Shown piece after piece: positions 16,995-25,689 of a DNA stretch of 64,000 nt (the first letter of the stretch is position 1; the number at the start of each line of letters is the position of its first letter). A program made the position numbers and the translations under genes. Origin of the DNA: SYIM01 sp041182885 (GTDB lineage Bacteria; Pseudomonadota; Gammaproteobacteria; Burkholderiales; Burkholderiaceae_E). The notes beneath the pieces are model-generated. The model did not search any database. It was not told the origin of the DNA and saw only the letters and a list, made by a program, of their open reading frames with translations. Where the stretch lies: NCBI GenBank assembly GCA_049423065.1, contig JBMSQB010000002.1:1-64000 (forward strand), in the 5' to 3' direction.

Positions 16995-19900
16995 GGTGCT
17001 GCTCCTGTTGCTACGCCTTCAATTCGGTCTTCGAATTCCTCGCCTGCCCGACGCAGCGCCTCAAGGAGTTCGGCATCGGGGGTCCAGTACTGACGTTCAG
17101 AGGCCTCGAGCAGGCGGTTGGCCACCTTGGCCGATGCTGCGGGGTTGAGTTGCGCGAGCCGGTCGCGCATCGCCGGGTCGAGCATGAACGTGCGGGTGAG
17201 TTGCTGATAGACCCAGGGCTGGACCTGCCCCGTGGTGGCCGACCAGCCCATGGTGTTGGTGAGATGCGCTTCGATCTGACGTACGCCCTCATAGCCGTGG
17301 GCAAGCATGCCCTCGTACCACTTGGGGTTGAGCATGCGGGTGCGGGTTTCGAGCGCCACCTGCTCGGAGAGCGTGCGTACGCGCCCGGCACCGGTGGTCT
17401 GGTCGCCGATGTAGACAGGAAGCTCGGCTGACGCGGTTCCCGGGGTCGGTGACGAACCCGCTTTTGCCTTCCGGGACTGCGCCCGCCGCACCGCGCGCGT
17501 GACGCCGCCCAGCGTGTCGAAGTAGGTGTCGACCGTGGTGACGCCCACCTCGATGGAGTCAAGGTTCTGGTAGGCAAGACCGACATCCTGCAACACCGAC
17601 TGAAGGAGCGCGGGTTGCTGCAGGGGCTTGCCGGCGCGGCCGTAGGCGAAGCCCTTGCGGCGGGTGTAGGTCTCGGCGAGTTCGTCTTCGTCCTGCCATG
17701 CGCCCTGCTCGATCATCTGATTTACGTTCGCACCGTAGGCGCCGTCGGCGTTGCCGAACACCCGAAGCGAAGCGGTCTCGAGATCGCAGCCATGCTCGGC
17801 CATATAGGCAAGTGCATGACGGCGGACAAAATTGAGCTCGGGCGGTTCGTCGGCCGAGGCCGCAAGAAACGCGGCTTCTGCCAGCATGCGAATCTGGAGC
17901 GGCAGCAGATCGCGGAAGATGCCCGACAGCGTGACCACCACATCGATTCGCGGCCGGCCGAGTTCGGCGAGCGGCGTGAGGGTGGCGCCCGCCAGGCGTC
18001 CGAAGGAATCAAAGCGCGGCGCCGCACCCAGAAGCGCAAGCACCTGACCGATGGGTCCGCCCTCGGTCTTGAGATTGTCGGTTCCCCACAGCACCATGGC
18101 CACCGTTTCGGGCAGGCCGTGCCCCTCGTCGGCATGCCGGGCAAGCAGACGCTCGACCTGACGCGCACCATCGATCACCGCAAAACGGCTGGGCATGCGA
18201 AACGGATCAAACCCGTGGAGATTCCGCCCGGTGGGCATGGTTTCGGGCGTGCGCAGCACATCACCGCCAGGCGCGGGCCGAATGAAACGGCCTTCCAGCG
18301 CGCGCAGGAGCGATTCGATTTCATGGTTGGCCTGCATTTGCGCGTTGGCGCGTGCGAGCACCGCGGCGAGCGCCTGCGCCGCCTCGCCCTGCCCGAGCGC
18401 AGACCGCGCAAGCGCCTCGGCCTGCGATTCGGTGGCTGCGTCGATCAGGGCATCGACTGCAGCGAGCACACGATCATGCGCCACCGGCTCGCCACTCATC
18501 GGCTGATGCGCCTGCGCCATGGCCACCAGAATGTCGCGGCGCGCCTCGCGCGAAAAGGGTTCGCCAAACACATGCAGCCCGCAGGGAATGAGCGTGCGCT
18601 CCATTTCCTCGAGTGACCTGAGCAAGGCCAGCACCGCGCGGTCGTAGTGGGCAAGCGTGAGCTGCTGCCCGGCGATTGTCCCGGCCCCCTTGAGGAGGGC
18701 GGTATCGAATTCCAGCGCCAGCGCCTGCTCCTCGATCAGCGCGAGAAGGCCAGCGTGCTCGGACTCTGCGGCTGGTACCGACTGCGGCAACTCGATCGGG
18801 GTGGCGCGCCAGCGATCAATGGACTGCCGCAGTTCACGCAGCCCCGCATAGAGACCCGCCTCGGCAACCGGTGGCGTCATGTAGCTCACCAGTGTGGCGG
18901 CCGAGCGTCGCTTGGCGATCGTGCCCTCTGACGGGTTGTTGCTCGCGTAGAGATAGAAATTGGGAAGGTCGGCAACCAGGCGATCGGGCCAGCACGCCCC
19001 CGATGCGCCCACCTGCTTGCCCGGCATGAACTCGAGCGCACCGTGGGTGCCAAAGTGCACCAGGGCGTCAGCCCGGAACTGCTCCCGAAGCCAGCGGTAG
19101 AACGCACAGAAGGCATGCGTGGGCGCCAGGCCTTTTTCAAACAGTAGCCGCATCGGGTCGCCCTCGTAACCGAACCCGGGCTGCACTGCGATCACGACCT
19201 CGCCCAGATCGAGGCCAAGTACGAACAGCTCGCGCCCGTTGGTGAGGACGCGACCAGGAGCTGGCCCCCAGCACTTTTCGATATCGCTCAGCCAGCGCTC
19301 CTGCCGCACATGATCGGCGACCGGCACGGTGGCAAGCACATTGGCATCGGTACCGTGCCGCGATGCATTGCCACCCAGGAGTGCGGTACGCAGCGCTTCG
19401 GGCGATTCGGGCAGAGTCAGCCGGTAGCCCGCCTTCTGCATGGCGGCCAGCGTGCCATGCACCGATTCGAACACCGACAGATGCGCGGCGCTCCCCACGG
19501 CGCCACCGTTGGGCGGGAAGTTGAACAGCACCATCGCCACACGGCGATCGGTGGCGGGCTTGCGCCTGAGCGCCACCAGCCGCGCCACGCGTGCAGCCAG
19601 CATGTCGGCGCGCTCCGGGCACGACACCATGTCCTGGCTGCTGCGAATGTCATCAAAGCGGCAGCTGCGGTCGCAGCCCGCGCACACCGCGCCGGGCGCG
19701 CCGGGTCGCCCACCGAAGACGATCGGAGAGGTGGCGCCATCGAGTTCGGGAATCGCCACCATGATGGTCGATTCCACCGGCAGCAGGCCTCGGTCGGACC
19801 CACCCCAGTCGGCAAGCGTCTGGAATTCAACCGGATGCGCCGCCAGGTAGGGCACATCGAGATCGGCGAGCATGGCCTCGGCGGCCTGGGAATCATTGTA

Positions 19901-20899
19901 GGCCGGGCCGCCAACCAGCGAGAACCCGGTCAGCGACACGATCGCATCCACCGCCGGCTGGCCGTTGCGGCGGAAGAAGGTATTGACCGCAGGTCGCGAA
20001 TCGAGTCCGGTGGCGAAGGCCGGAATGACTGCGAGCCCCCGCGCCTCGAGGGCGTTGATCACGCCATCGTAGTGCGCTGCATTGCCGGCCAGAAGATAGG
20101 AGCGAAGCATCAGCACGCCCACCGTGCCACGCGGTGCGGGATCGGGTGCACGCGGCAGCCGACGCGCGTCGTCACTGATGCGCCCGGACATACGCGGGTG
20201 ATAGACACCGACCTCGGGATACTCCACCGGATCGGCGGCCTCGATACGGCCTCGCATGCCTTCGCGCGGCCCGCTCGCATAGCGGTTGATGAGACTCGCC
20301 GCAAGCCCCTCCATGTTGTCCTCGGAGCCCCCCAGCCAGTACTGCAGGCAGATGAAATAGGCGCGCAGATCCTGAGCGGTGCCGGGAATGAAACGCAGGA
20401 TGCGGGGCAGGCGCCTCAGCATCTTCATCTGCTTTTCACCGGAATCAGCCCCGCCCTGGCCCGGCTTGGCGCTGCCGCGCAGCCGCTTGATGAATGCCAG
20501 TGCCCCGCTTGCCGGCTTGGACATGTCCAGCCGGCCCAACCGGGTCAGCCGAACCACTTCCGGTGCCGACATGGCGCAGACCATTGCGTCCACCTCGGTT
20601 CGACGCTTCTGCAAGAGGTCGATGATGGGCAGGAAATGCTCTTCCATGAACAGCATGGTGACCACCAGCATGTCGGCGGCCTCGATGGCGGCACGACACT
20701 GCGCGAGGCGCTCGGGGCTTGCGGAGAATTCGGATGCCGCATGCATCTCCAGGCTTGCCCCCGGAAGCCGCGCGGCGAGTCGACGCGCGGCGCTCACCGT
20801 GGCCGAGGCGAGATGCGTGTCCATGGTGACGACCACGATGCGAAGCATCGGGCCGGCTGCACCGCCGCCGCTCCGACTGCGGATGCGTTCAGCGGCCAT
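16991..20899 (-). CDS. bchH: Magnesium chelatase subunit BchH
   Basis: BchH is the porphyrin-binding catalytic subunit of Mg chelatase, acting with BchI and BchD (not in the window) at the branch from haem to bacteriochlorophyll. The product is about 1302 residues, with VVVTMDTHLASA at the N-terminus and CobN/BchH blocks such as FGTHGALEFMPGKQVG and GVTTVDTYFDTLGG. I chose the ATG at 20899 (MAAER), which overlaps bchB by 11 bases; an ATG at 20848 (MLRIVVVT) is an alternative. The frame is open further upstream, but only inside bchB. Confidence 0.97.
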   Translation of the reverse strand: MAAERIRSRSGGGAAGPMLRIVVVTMDTHLASATVSAARRLAARLPGASLEMHAASEFSASPERLAQCRAAIEAADMLVVTMLFMEEHFLPIIDLLQKRRTEVDAMVCAMSAPEVVRLTRLGRLDMSKPASGALAFIKRLRGSAKPGQGGADSGEKQMKMLRRLPRILRFIPGTAQDLRAYFICLQYWLGGSEDNMEGLAASLINRYASGPREGMRGRIEAADPVEYPEVGVYHPRMSGRISDDARRLPRAPDPAPRGTVGVLMLRSYLLAGNAAHYDGVINALEARGLAVIPAFATGLDSRPAVNTFFRRNGQPAVDAIVSLTGFSLVGGPAYNDSQAAEAMLADLDVPYLAAHPVEFQTLADWGGSDRGLLPVESTIMVAIPELDGATSPIVFGGRPGAPGAVCAGCDRSCRFDDIRSSQDMVSCPERADMLAARVARLVALRRKPATDRRVAMVLFNFPPNGGAVGSAAHLSVFESVHGTLAAMQKAGYRLTLPESPEALRTALLGGNASRHGTDANVLATVPVADHVRQERWLSDIEKCWGPAPGRVLTNGRELFVLGLDLGEVVIAVQPGFGYEGDPMRLLFEKGLAPTHAFCAFYRWLREQFRADALVHFGTHGALEFMPGKQVGASGACWPDRLVADLPNFYLYASNNPSEGTIAKRRSAATLVSYMTPPVAEAGLYAGLRELRQSIDRWRATPIELPQSVPAAESEHAGLLALIEEQALALEFDTALLKGAGTIAGQQLTLAHYDRAVLALLRSLEEMERTLIPCGLHVFGEPFSREARRDILVAMAQAHQPMSGEPVAHDRVLAAVDALIDAATESQAEALARSALGQGEAAQALAAVLARANAQMQANHEIESLLRALEGRFIRPAPGGDVLRTPETMPTGRNLHGFDPFRMPSRFAVIDGARQVERLLARHADEGHGLPETVAMVLWGTDNLKTEGGPIGQVLALLGAAPRFDSFGRLAGATLTPLAELGRPRIDVVVTLSGIFRDLLPLQIRMLAEAAFLAASADEPPELNFVRRHALAYMAEHGCDLETASLRVFGNADGAYGANVNQMIEQGAWQDEDELAETYTRRKGFAYGRAGKPLQQPALLQSVLQDVGLAYQNLDSIEVGVTTVDTYFDTLGGVTRAVRRAQSRKAKAGSSPTPGTASAELPVYIGDQTTGAGRVRTLSEQVALETRTRMLNPKWYEGMLAHGYEGVRQIEAHLTNTMGWSATTGQVQPWVYQQLTRTFMLDPAMRDRLAQLNPAASAKVANRLLEASERQYWTPDAELLEALRRAGEEFEDRIEGVATGAAP

Positions 20900-22676
20900 A
20901 GTGCGCCTTTGCCTCGTAGAGCGTATCGCGGGTGATGAGCGCCACGCCGCGCTCCGCGGCAAAGCGTTCGGTATTGCGACGCGCCTTGCCGCGCACGAAA
21001 AACGGGATCTTGCCGAGTTCGCGTTCGGCCTCGGGGGCCCATTGCGGCGAGCCCGGCGCAGGTCGCACGGTGGCCGTGGCGGGCGGGGTGTCCGCCAGCG
21101 CGATCGGGGTGGCATCCGGTTCTCTTGCTTCGAATGCCACCTGGGGCGCGCTACCAACAACGATGGCCTGCGACTCGCCGGGAATGGACGTGTCGCTCGT
21201 GGCCTGCCAGGAGGCGGTGGCCGGGACGCGAGCGCCGGAGGCTGCCGGCGCCGCCGTGCTGGCCTCGGCAGTCTGCGGGGCACCGCCCTGTGAGGCGTCG
21301 GAGAGCGTATCGCCTGCCGCCGCGCGCCCATGACCCGACCGGCCAAGGTGCGAAGGCGCTGCACCCTCGTGAAACTCGAAGTCGTCGCGGAACATGCCGA
21401 GCAGATGTTCCTCGAGGCCCATCATCAGCGGATGGACCCAGGTATCAAAGAGGACGTTGGCGCCCTCGTAGCCCATTTGCGGAGAGTGGCGGGCGGGGAA
21501 ATCCTGCACGTGCACCGGTGCGGAAATCACCGCGCAGGGCAGGCCCAGCCGCTTGGCGATATGCCGCTCCATCTGGGTGCCAAGCACCAGATCAGGCTGT
21601 AGCGCGGCAACGGCACGCTCCACCTCGAGATAGTCGTCAGTGATGAGCGGCTCGACGCCGTAGCCTGCCGCGGCCTCACGTACTTCGCGCGCAAACTCCC
21701 GGCTGTAGGTGCCCAGCCCCACCACGTTGAATCCAAGTTCGGTGGCCGCATAGTGGGCAGCAGCAAGCGCGTGCGTGGCATCGCCGAACACGAACACCCG
21801 CTTGCCGGTGAGATAGGTGGCATCGACCGATGCGCTGTACCACGCCGAGTGCCCCGGGCAGGCGCGGCGGCAGCGCGCAATCGCGGCCTCGGGCTCAAGC
21901 CCTGCAAAGGTGCAGACTTCGCGAATGAACGCCTCGGTGGCCTGTACACCGATGGGCACGGTGTGTGTATGCGGCTGCTTGAACTGCCGGCGCAGCCACC
22001 CGGCAGCGAGGCCCGCAGTTTCCGGATAAAGCACGACGTTGAATCCCGCCTCGGGCAGCCGCGCCAGATCGGCCGGACTCGCCTGCCAGGGCGCGATCGC
22101 ATTGACATCGATGCCGATTGCCTCCAGGAGCTTTTTAATCTCGATCAGATCGTCACGGTGCCGGAATCCGAGCGCGGTGGGGCCGAGAATATTGCAGCGC
22201 AGCCGCGCGCCTGGCGCAGGCTCTGCATTGCCCGGCGGCCGGGCCAGCGCCCGCACCATCTGGAGCAGGGTCTCGGCGGCGCCCCAGTTTTCCTTGCGCT
22301 GATAGGAGGGCAGTTCGAGCGGCACCACCGGGATGGGCAGCCCCAGCGTCTGGGCGAGGCCCCCTGGATCATCCTGGATCAGTTCGGCGGTGCACGAGGC
22401 GCCCACCATCATGGCGCGAGGCTGAAACCGCTCGAACGCCTCGTGTGCGGCACGCTTGAAGAGTTCAGCCGTATCACCGCCCAGGTCGCGCGCCTGGAAG
22501 GTGGTGTAGGTGACCGGCGGGCGACGATTTCGCCGCTCGATCATGGTGAACAGAAGATCGGCGTACGTATCGCCCTGCGGCGCATGGAGCACGTAGTGCA
22601 CATCACGCATTGCGGTGGCGACCCGCATTGCGCCCACATGCGGCGGGCCTTCGTAGGTCCAGAGGGCAAGTTTCAC
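20889..22676 (-). CDS. bchB: Dark-operative protochlorophyllide reductase subunit BchB
   Basis: BchB pairs with BchN in the catalytic component of the light-independent protochlorophyllide reductase. The 595-residue product has the nitrogenase-like fold (1 to about 440), with cluster-ligand aspartate D36 in QGDTYADLLF and the substrate-site region near residues 270-300, then the C-terminal PCP_red domain (about 545-595, ERELGKIPFFVRGKARRNTE). Between them lies an Ala/Thr/Pro/Ser-rich linker of about 100 residues (447-544), which looks unusually long. It is coupled to bchN by a 4-base overlap and to bchH by 11 bases. Confidence 0.97.
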   Translation of the reverse strand: MKLALWTYEGPPHVGAMRVATAMRDVHYVLHAPQGDTYADLLFTMIERRNRRPPVTYTTFQARDLGGDTAELFKRAAHEAFERFQPRAMMVGASCTAELIQDDPGGLAQTLGLPIPVVPLELPSYQRKENWGAAETLLQMVRALARPPGNAEPAPGARLRCNILGPTALGFRHRDDLIEIKKLLEAIGIDVNAIAPWQASPADLARLPEAGFNVVLYPETAGLAAGWLRRQFKQPHTHTVPIGVQATEAFIREVCTFAGLEPEAAIARCRRACPGHSAWYSASVDATYLTGKRVFVFGDATHALAAAHYAATELGFNVVGLGTYSREFAREVREAAAGYGVEPLITDDYLEVERAVAALQPDLVLGTQMERHIAKRLGLPCAVISAPVHVQDFPARHSPQMGYEGANVLFDTWVHPLMMGLEEHLLGMFRDDFEFHEGAAPSHLGRSGHGRAAAGDTLSDASQGGAPQTAEASTAAPAASGARVPATASWQATSDTSIPGESQAIVVGSAPQVAFEAREPDATPIALADTPPATATVRPAPGSPQWAPEAERELGKIPFFVRGKARRNTERFAAERGVALITRDTLYEAKAHYGR

Positions 22677-23986
22677 CGATGGGCCTCGCTGATCAGGGCG
22701 CTGATGCGTTCACGACGCACAAACGGTCGGGCAAACAGTTCAGCCAGATCGCCCGCCTGCTCATAGCCCTGAATGGGACTGAACACGAGCTCGATCGACC
22801 ATTTGGTGGTGAAGCCCTCGGCCTCCAGCGGATTGGCAAGCCCGAGCCCGCACACCACCAGATCGGGACGCTCGGCGCGACAACGCTCGAGCTGGCGTTC
22901 GACGTCCTGTCCCTCGGAAAGTCGCACGCCCTCGGGCAGCGCCTGCAACTCATGCGCGAGGAGCGTGCGATGGAGATAGGGCGTGCCAACCTCGGTGGGC
23001 CGCATGCCGAGCTCCTGCGCAAGAAAGCGCGCAAGCGGCGGCTCGAGTTGCGAGTCCGGAAACAGAAAGACGCTGCGGCCTTCAAGCTGCGATCGGTAGC
23101 GCTCGAGGCTGCGACGGGCCCGCGCCCGTGCAGGCGCGGTGACGGTGTCCAGCCGTTCCTGCGAAATGCCAAAGGCCTGCGCGGCCGCCGCAAGCCAGCT
23201 GGTGGTGCCGTGTTCTCCGAGCGGAAATTGCGCGGGCAGGTGAACCGCGCCACGCGCCTCGAGGGCGCGTGCGGTATCGCCCAGGAAGGGCTGCGCCAGG
23301 AGGAACCGGGTGCCAGGCGACAGCGCGGGCAGATCGCGCGAGCGTCGCGGCGGAAGACAGTCGACCCTCGCGATTCCCAGCTCGCGCAGCAACCCGGTGA
23401 GCTGATCTTCCACCACATCTGCGAGGGCGCCCACCACCAGCAGCGACGGCTCGGCAGCCTGCGCGACCGGCATGTGCGGCACGAGCGCGGCGAGGCAGGC
23501 GTCTTCGCCCTGGGTGAAGGTGGTTTCGATGCCGCTGCCCGAATAACTCAGCACGCGCACCGACGGCGCGCGCTGGGCATCCAGACGCTGGGCCGCACGA
23601 GCCAGATCGAGCTTGATGACCTCCGAGGGGCACGAGCCCACCAGGAACAGCAGGCGAATGTCTGGCCGGCGCTCGAGCAGCTCGCCGACCACCCGGTCGA
23701 GTTCCTCGTTGGCGTCGACCAGGCCGGCGAGATCACGGTCATCGATGATGGCGGTGGCAAAGCGCGGCTCGGCAAAGATCATGACGCCCGCCGCCGACTG
23801 CAGCAGGTGCGCGCAGGTGCGCGAGCCCACCACCAGGAAGAACGCATCCTGGATCTTGCGATGCAGCCAGATGATGCCGGTCAGGCCGCAGAACACCTCG
23901 CGCTGACCGCGCTCGCGCAGCACCTCGGGCTCGGGCCGCTCGCAGCCTTGTGCCGAAACTGGAGAAATCGGAATTCTTGCGTTCAT
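22673..23986 (-). CDS. bchN: Dark-operative protochlorophyllide reductase subunit BchN
   Basis: BchN provides three of the four ligands of the NB-cluster and half of the substrate pocket in the dark protochlorophyllide reductase. The 437-residue product has cysteines in VFCGLTG, SRTCAHLL and LVGSCPSEVI, the expected ligand positions. The start at MNARIPISP (23986) overlaps the bchF stop by 4 bases; the frame is open 44 codons further upstream inside bchF, which I ignore. Confidence 0.97.
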   Translation of the reverse strand: MNARIPISPVSAQGCERPEPEVLRERGQREVFCGLTGIIWLHRKIQDAFFLVVGSRTCAHLLQSAAGVMIFAEPRFATAIIDDRDLAGLVDANEELDRVVGELLERRPDIRLLFLVGSCPSEVIKLDLARAAQRLDAQRAPSVRVLSYSGSGIETTFTQGEDACLAALVPHMPVAQAAEPSLLVVGALADVVEDQLTGLLRELGIARVDCLPPRRSRDLPALSPGTRFLLAQPFLGDTARALEARGAVHLPAQFPLGEHGTTSWLAAAAQAFGISQERLDTVTAPARARARRSLERYRSQLEGRSVFLFPDSQLEPPLARFLAQELGMRPTEVGTPYLHRTLLAHELQALPEGVRLSEGQDVERQLERCRAERPDLVVCGLGLANPLEAEGFTTKWSIELVFSPIQGYEQAGDLAELFARPFVRRERISALISEAHR

Positions 23987-24492
23987 TGTGAACGCTCCTG
24001 GCGGGCTCGACGCAGCTTGTACAGAAACTGGCCGGCGTTGATGACGTAAGTGGCGTAGGCGGCCAGCGCGAGCAGCATCTGGCCCCGGGCATCGAGCAGG
24101 GTGTCGCCGGCAAACCACGCCACCAGACAGGCCGAGTGGAGCGCGATCACCAGCATGCTGAACACGTCTTCCCAGAAGAAGGAGGGCGCAAACAGGTATT
24201 GCCCGAAGACCACCTTCTCCCAGATGGCGCCAGTCACCATGATCAGGTAGAGGACCAGCGTCTTGACCACCACCGAGGCCGCCGCAACCGCCCAGCCCTC
24301 GCCCGTGGCGAGATAGCGGACGATGAGCCCGAGGCTCGCCAGAAACACCACGAACTGCAAGGGGGCGAGCAGGCCCTGCACCAGCGTCCAGCGGGTGGCA
24401 TCGCGGCGCGCGCGTTCCTCGGGTGTATAGACCGGGCGCGCCGGGGCCGGCGGGCCGGCTGGCTGGATGATCCCGGTCAGTGTGCGCGACAT
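23983..24492 (-). CDS. bchF: 2-vinyl bacteriochlorophyllide hydratase BchF
   Basis: BchF hydrates the C3 vinyl group of chlorophyllide on the way to bacteriochlorophyll a. The 169-residue membrane protein has about four spans and the family block FFWEDVFSMLVIALH near residue 105. The start at 24492 is supported by AGAGGAAA 5-6 bases upstream. It is the first gene of a minus-strand run reaching puhE, with junctions mostly of 4-base overlap, so it should set the start of a long polycistronic unit. Confidence 0.95.
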   Translation of the reverse strand: MSRTLTGIIQPAGPPAPARPVYTPEERARRDATRWTLVQGLLAPLQFVVFLASLGLIVRYLATGEGWAVAAASVVVKTLVLYLIMVTGAIWEKVVFGQYLFAPSFFWEDVFSMLVIALHSACLVAWFAGDTLLDARGQMLLALAAYATYVINAGQFLYKLRRARQERSQ

Positions 24493-24547
24493 CGTTTCCT
24501 CTGGGCAGGTGTGGGCGTTTCGACCGTCCGAAACGCTGATCCAGCCG

Positions 24548-24576
24548 ACTCTAGGACCGCCCCGAAAAAATGTCAA
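24548..24576 (-). promoter_or_regulatory. Sigma-70-like promoter of the bchF-to-puhE operon
   Basis: Read leftward, TTGACA (complement of 24571-24576) and TAGAGT (complement of 24548-24553) are separated by exactly 17 bases. This predicts a transcript start near 24541 and a leader of about 50 bases before bchF. The -35 hexamer is itself a half-site of the operator at 24571-24604, so a bound repressor would block RNA polymerase directly. Confidence 0.65.
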
Positions 24577-24604
24577 CTTTGATTTACGTCTACTGCGATT
24601 GACA
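24571..24604. promoter_or_regulatory. Double head-to-head PpsR/CrtJ-type operator
   Basis: Two 18-base sites of the form TGT-N12-ACG point at each other: 24571-24588 on the plus strand and 24604-24587 on the minus strand. They share the central ACGT and have outer half-sites TGTCAA and TTGACA. The known CrtJ/PpsR motif is TGT-N12-ACA, so these are one-base variants. The second site matches a site upstream of bchG at 14 of 18 positions. The element lies between divergent bchF and aerR and covers the bch -35 box. TTGACA at 24599-24604 might also serve a rightward aerR promoter, but its -10 (GATGAT) is weak. Confidence 0.7.
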
Positions 24605-24807
24605 AACCTGTCCGACCGGACGATGATTGCTGTCCAAGACAGGGGAGGACAGATATTGAACACGGGGAAACTTCTGTGAGGATGCCGTTACTCGGCGATT
24701 CACACGGCGCTGGACACAGCGCCCGGAATCGGCAAAAGTCGACGGTAGACAGGGGCACTGTCGGCTGGCACTCGCCTGCCCGATCGGTTGTTCCCAAGGA
24801 GGTCCCC
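24605..24807. promoter_or_regulatory. Remainder of the bchF-aerR control region
   Basis: No gene is visible. Two further small dyads are present: GTCCG-AC-CGGAC at 24610-24621 and TGTC-CAA-GACA at 24631-24641. The second reuses the TGTC/GACA letters of the operator half-sites but with too short a spacer to be the same site. A near-perfect Shine-Dalgarno, AAGGAGGT (24796-24803), precedes aerR. Confidence 0.4.
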
Positions 24808-25689
24808 ATGAAGTCAGGGCAGTCCGGCGTCCTGGATCAACCTGGCGAGCCATTGCTGGAACTGCTTCTCACCGAGGTGGTTCCACGACTGACCCGTCTT
24901 GCCTGCAGCCCTGGTCCTGTGCTGCCCAGCGATCGCAGCACCTGGCCGGGCAGACCGGTTGCGTCGATGAACCTGGGCGATGGGCCGCCCCGGGTGGGGC
25001 CGCTCCTCGTGCATGCGCTCGAACTTGCGGAACTCTGCCAGCAGGGCGATGGCCGGGCCGCCGCTGCCCTCATCGCGCAGCTGCGCGAAAGCGGCGTACC
25101 GATCGAGGCCATCTTTCTGCAGGTCATCCAGCCGGCCGCGCAGCATCTGGGTCAGGGCTGGAGCGACGACCGGCTGAGCTTTACCGATGTCACGATCGCG
25201 CTGGGCCATCTGCAGCAGCTTTTTTCAAGCCTGCTCGACGACTTTCAGTGCCTGGGCCTGCCGGATACGCCCGCCACAGCCGCCCCGGAAGCCGGCCCCC
25301 CATCAGCGTTTTTCTGCACCATGCCGGGCGCTACCCACCGACTGGGCGTGCAAATGGTCAGGGCGTTTTTTGCCCGGGCCGGCTGGCGTACCCGGCTGGG
25401 CCACGGCGATGAAGCTGCACTGATCAGCCAGATCACCGCCATGAGACCCGCCCTGATCGGGCTCTCGCTCAGTTCGGAAACCGATCTGCGTTCGGCTGGC
25501 GCCCTGATCCTGCGCATGCGCAATGCCTGTCGCGGTTTTCGTCCCACAATCATGGTGGGCGGCGCGGCCGTCCCATTCTTTCCAAAATTGGTGGAGCGCC
25601 TGGATGCGGACATCGTATCGGGCGATGCAACCGACGCGCTCAATCGGGCGGTCCGGCTGTTAACGGAGCATTCGGTTGGGACACGCTGA
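24808..25689 (+). CDS. aerR: AerR/PpaA cobalamin-binding antirepressor
   Basis: AerR (PpaA) binds cobalamin and modulates the repressor PpsR/CrtJ. The 293-residue product has a helical cap-like region (about 60-150, with GWSDDRLSFTDVTIALGHLQ) followed by a Rossmann-type B12-binding domain (about 165-285). The usual DxHxxG motif reads ATHRLG at 175-180: the histidine (H177) is kept but the aspartate is alanine, as expected for a regulatory rather than catalytic B12 protein. The ATG at 24808 has AAGGAGGT 4 bases before it. The end overlaps ppsR by 14 bases, and this adjacency supports the assignment. Confidence 0.9.
   Translation: MKSGQSGVLDQPGEPLLELLLTEVVPRLTRLACSPGPVLPSDRSTWPGRPVASMNLGDGPPRVGPLLVHALELAELCQQGDGRAAAALIAQLRESGVPIEAIFLQVIQPAAQHLGQGWSDDRLSFTDVTIALGHLQQLFSSLLDDFQCLGLPDTPATAAPEAGPPSAFFCTMPGATHRLGVQMVRAFFARAGWRTRLGHGDEAALISQITAMRPALIGLSLSSETDLRSAGALILRMRNACRGFRPTIMVGGAAVPFFPKLVERLDADIVSGDATDALNRAVRLLTEHSVGTR

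Noticed and set aside
17615..18616. Open frame of over 300 codons on the plus strand inside bchH
   Set aside because: It is antisense to conserved BchH sequence and is explained by the codon bias of a GC-rich gene.
19310..20935. Open frame of over 500 codons on the plus strand inside bchH
   Set aside because: Shadow of BchH. No recognisable domain, and composition biased as in other shadow frames.
20900..21364. N-terminal extension of BchH by 155 codons
   Set aside because: The extension lies inside bchB in another frame and reads as Arg/Pro-rich noise; conserved BchH sequence begins after 20899.
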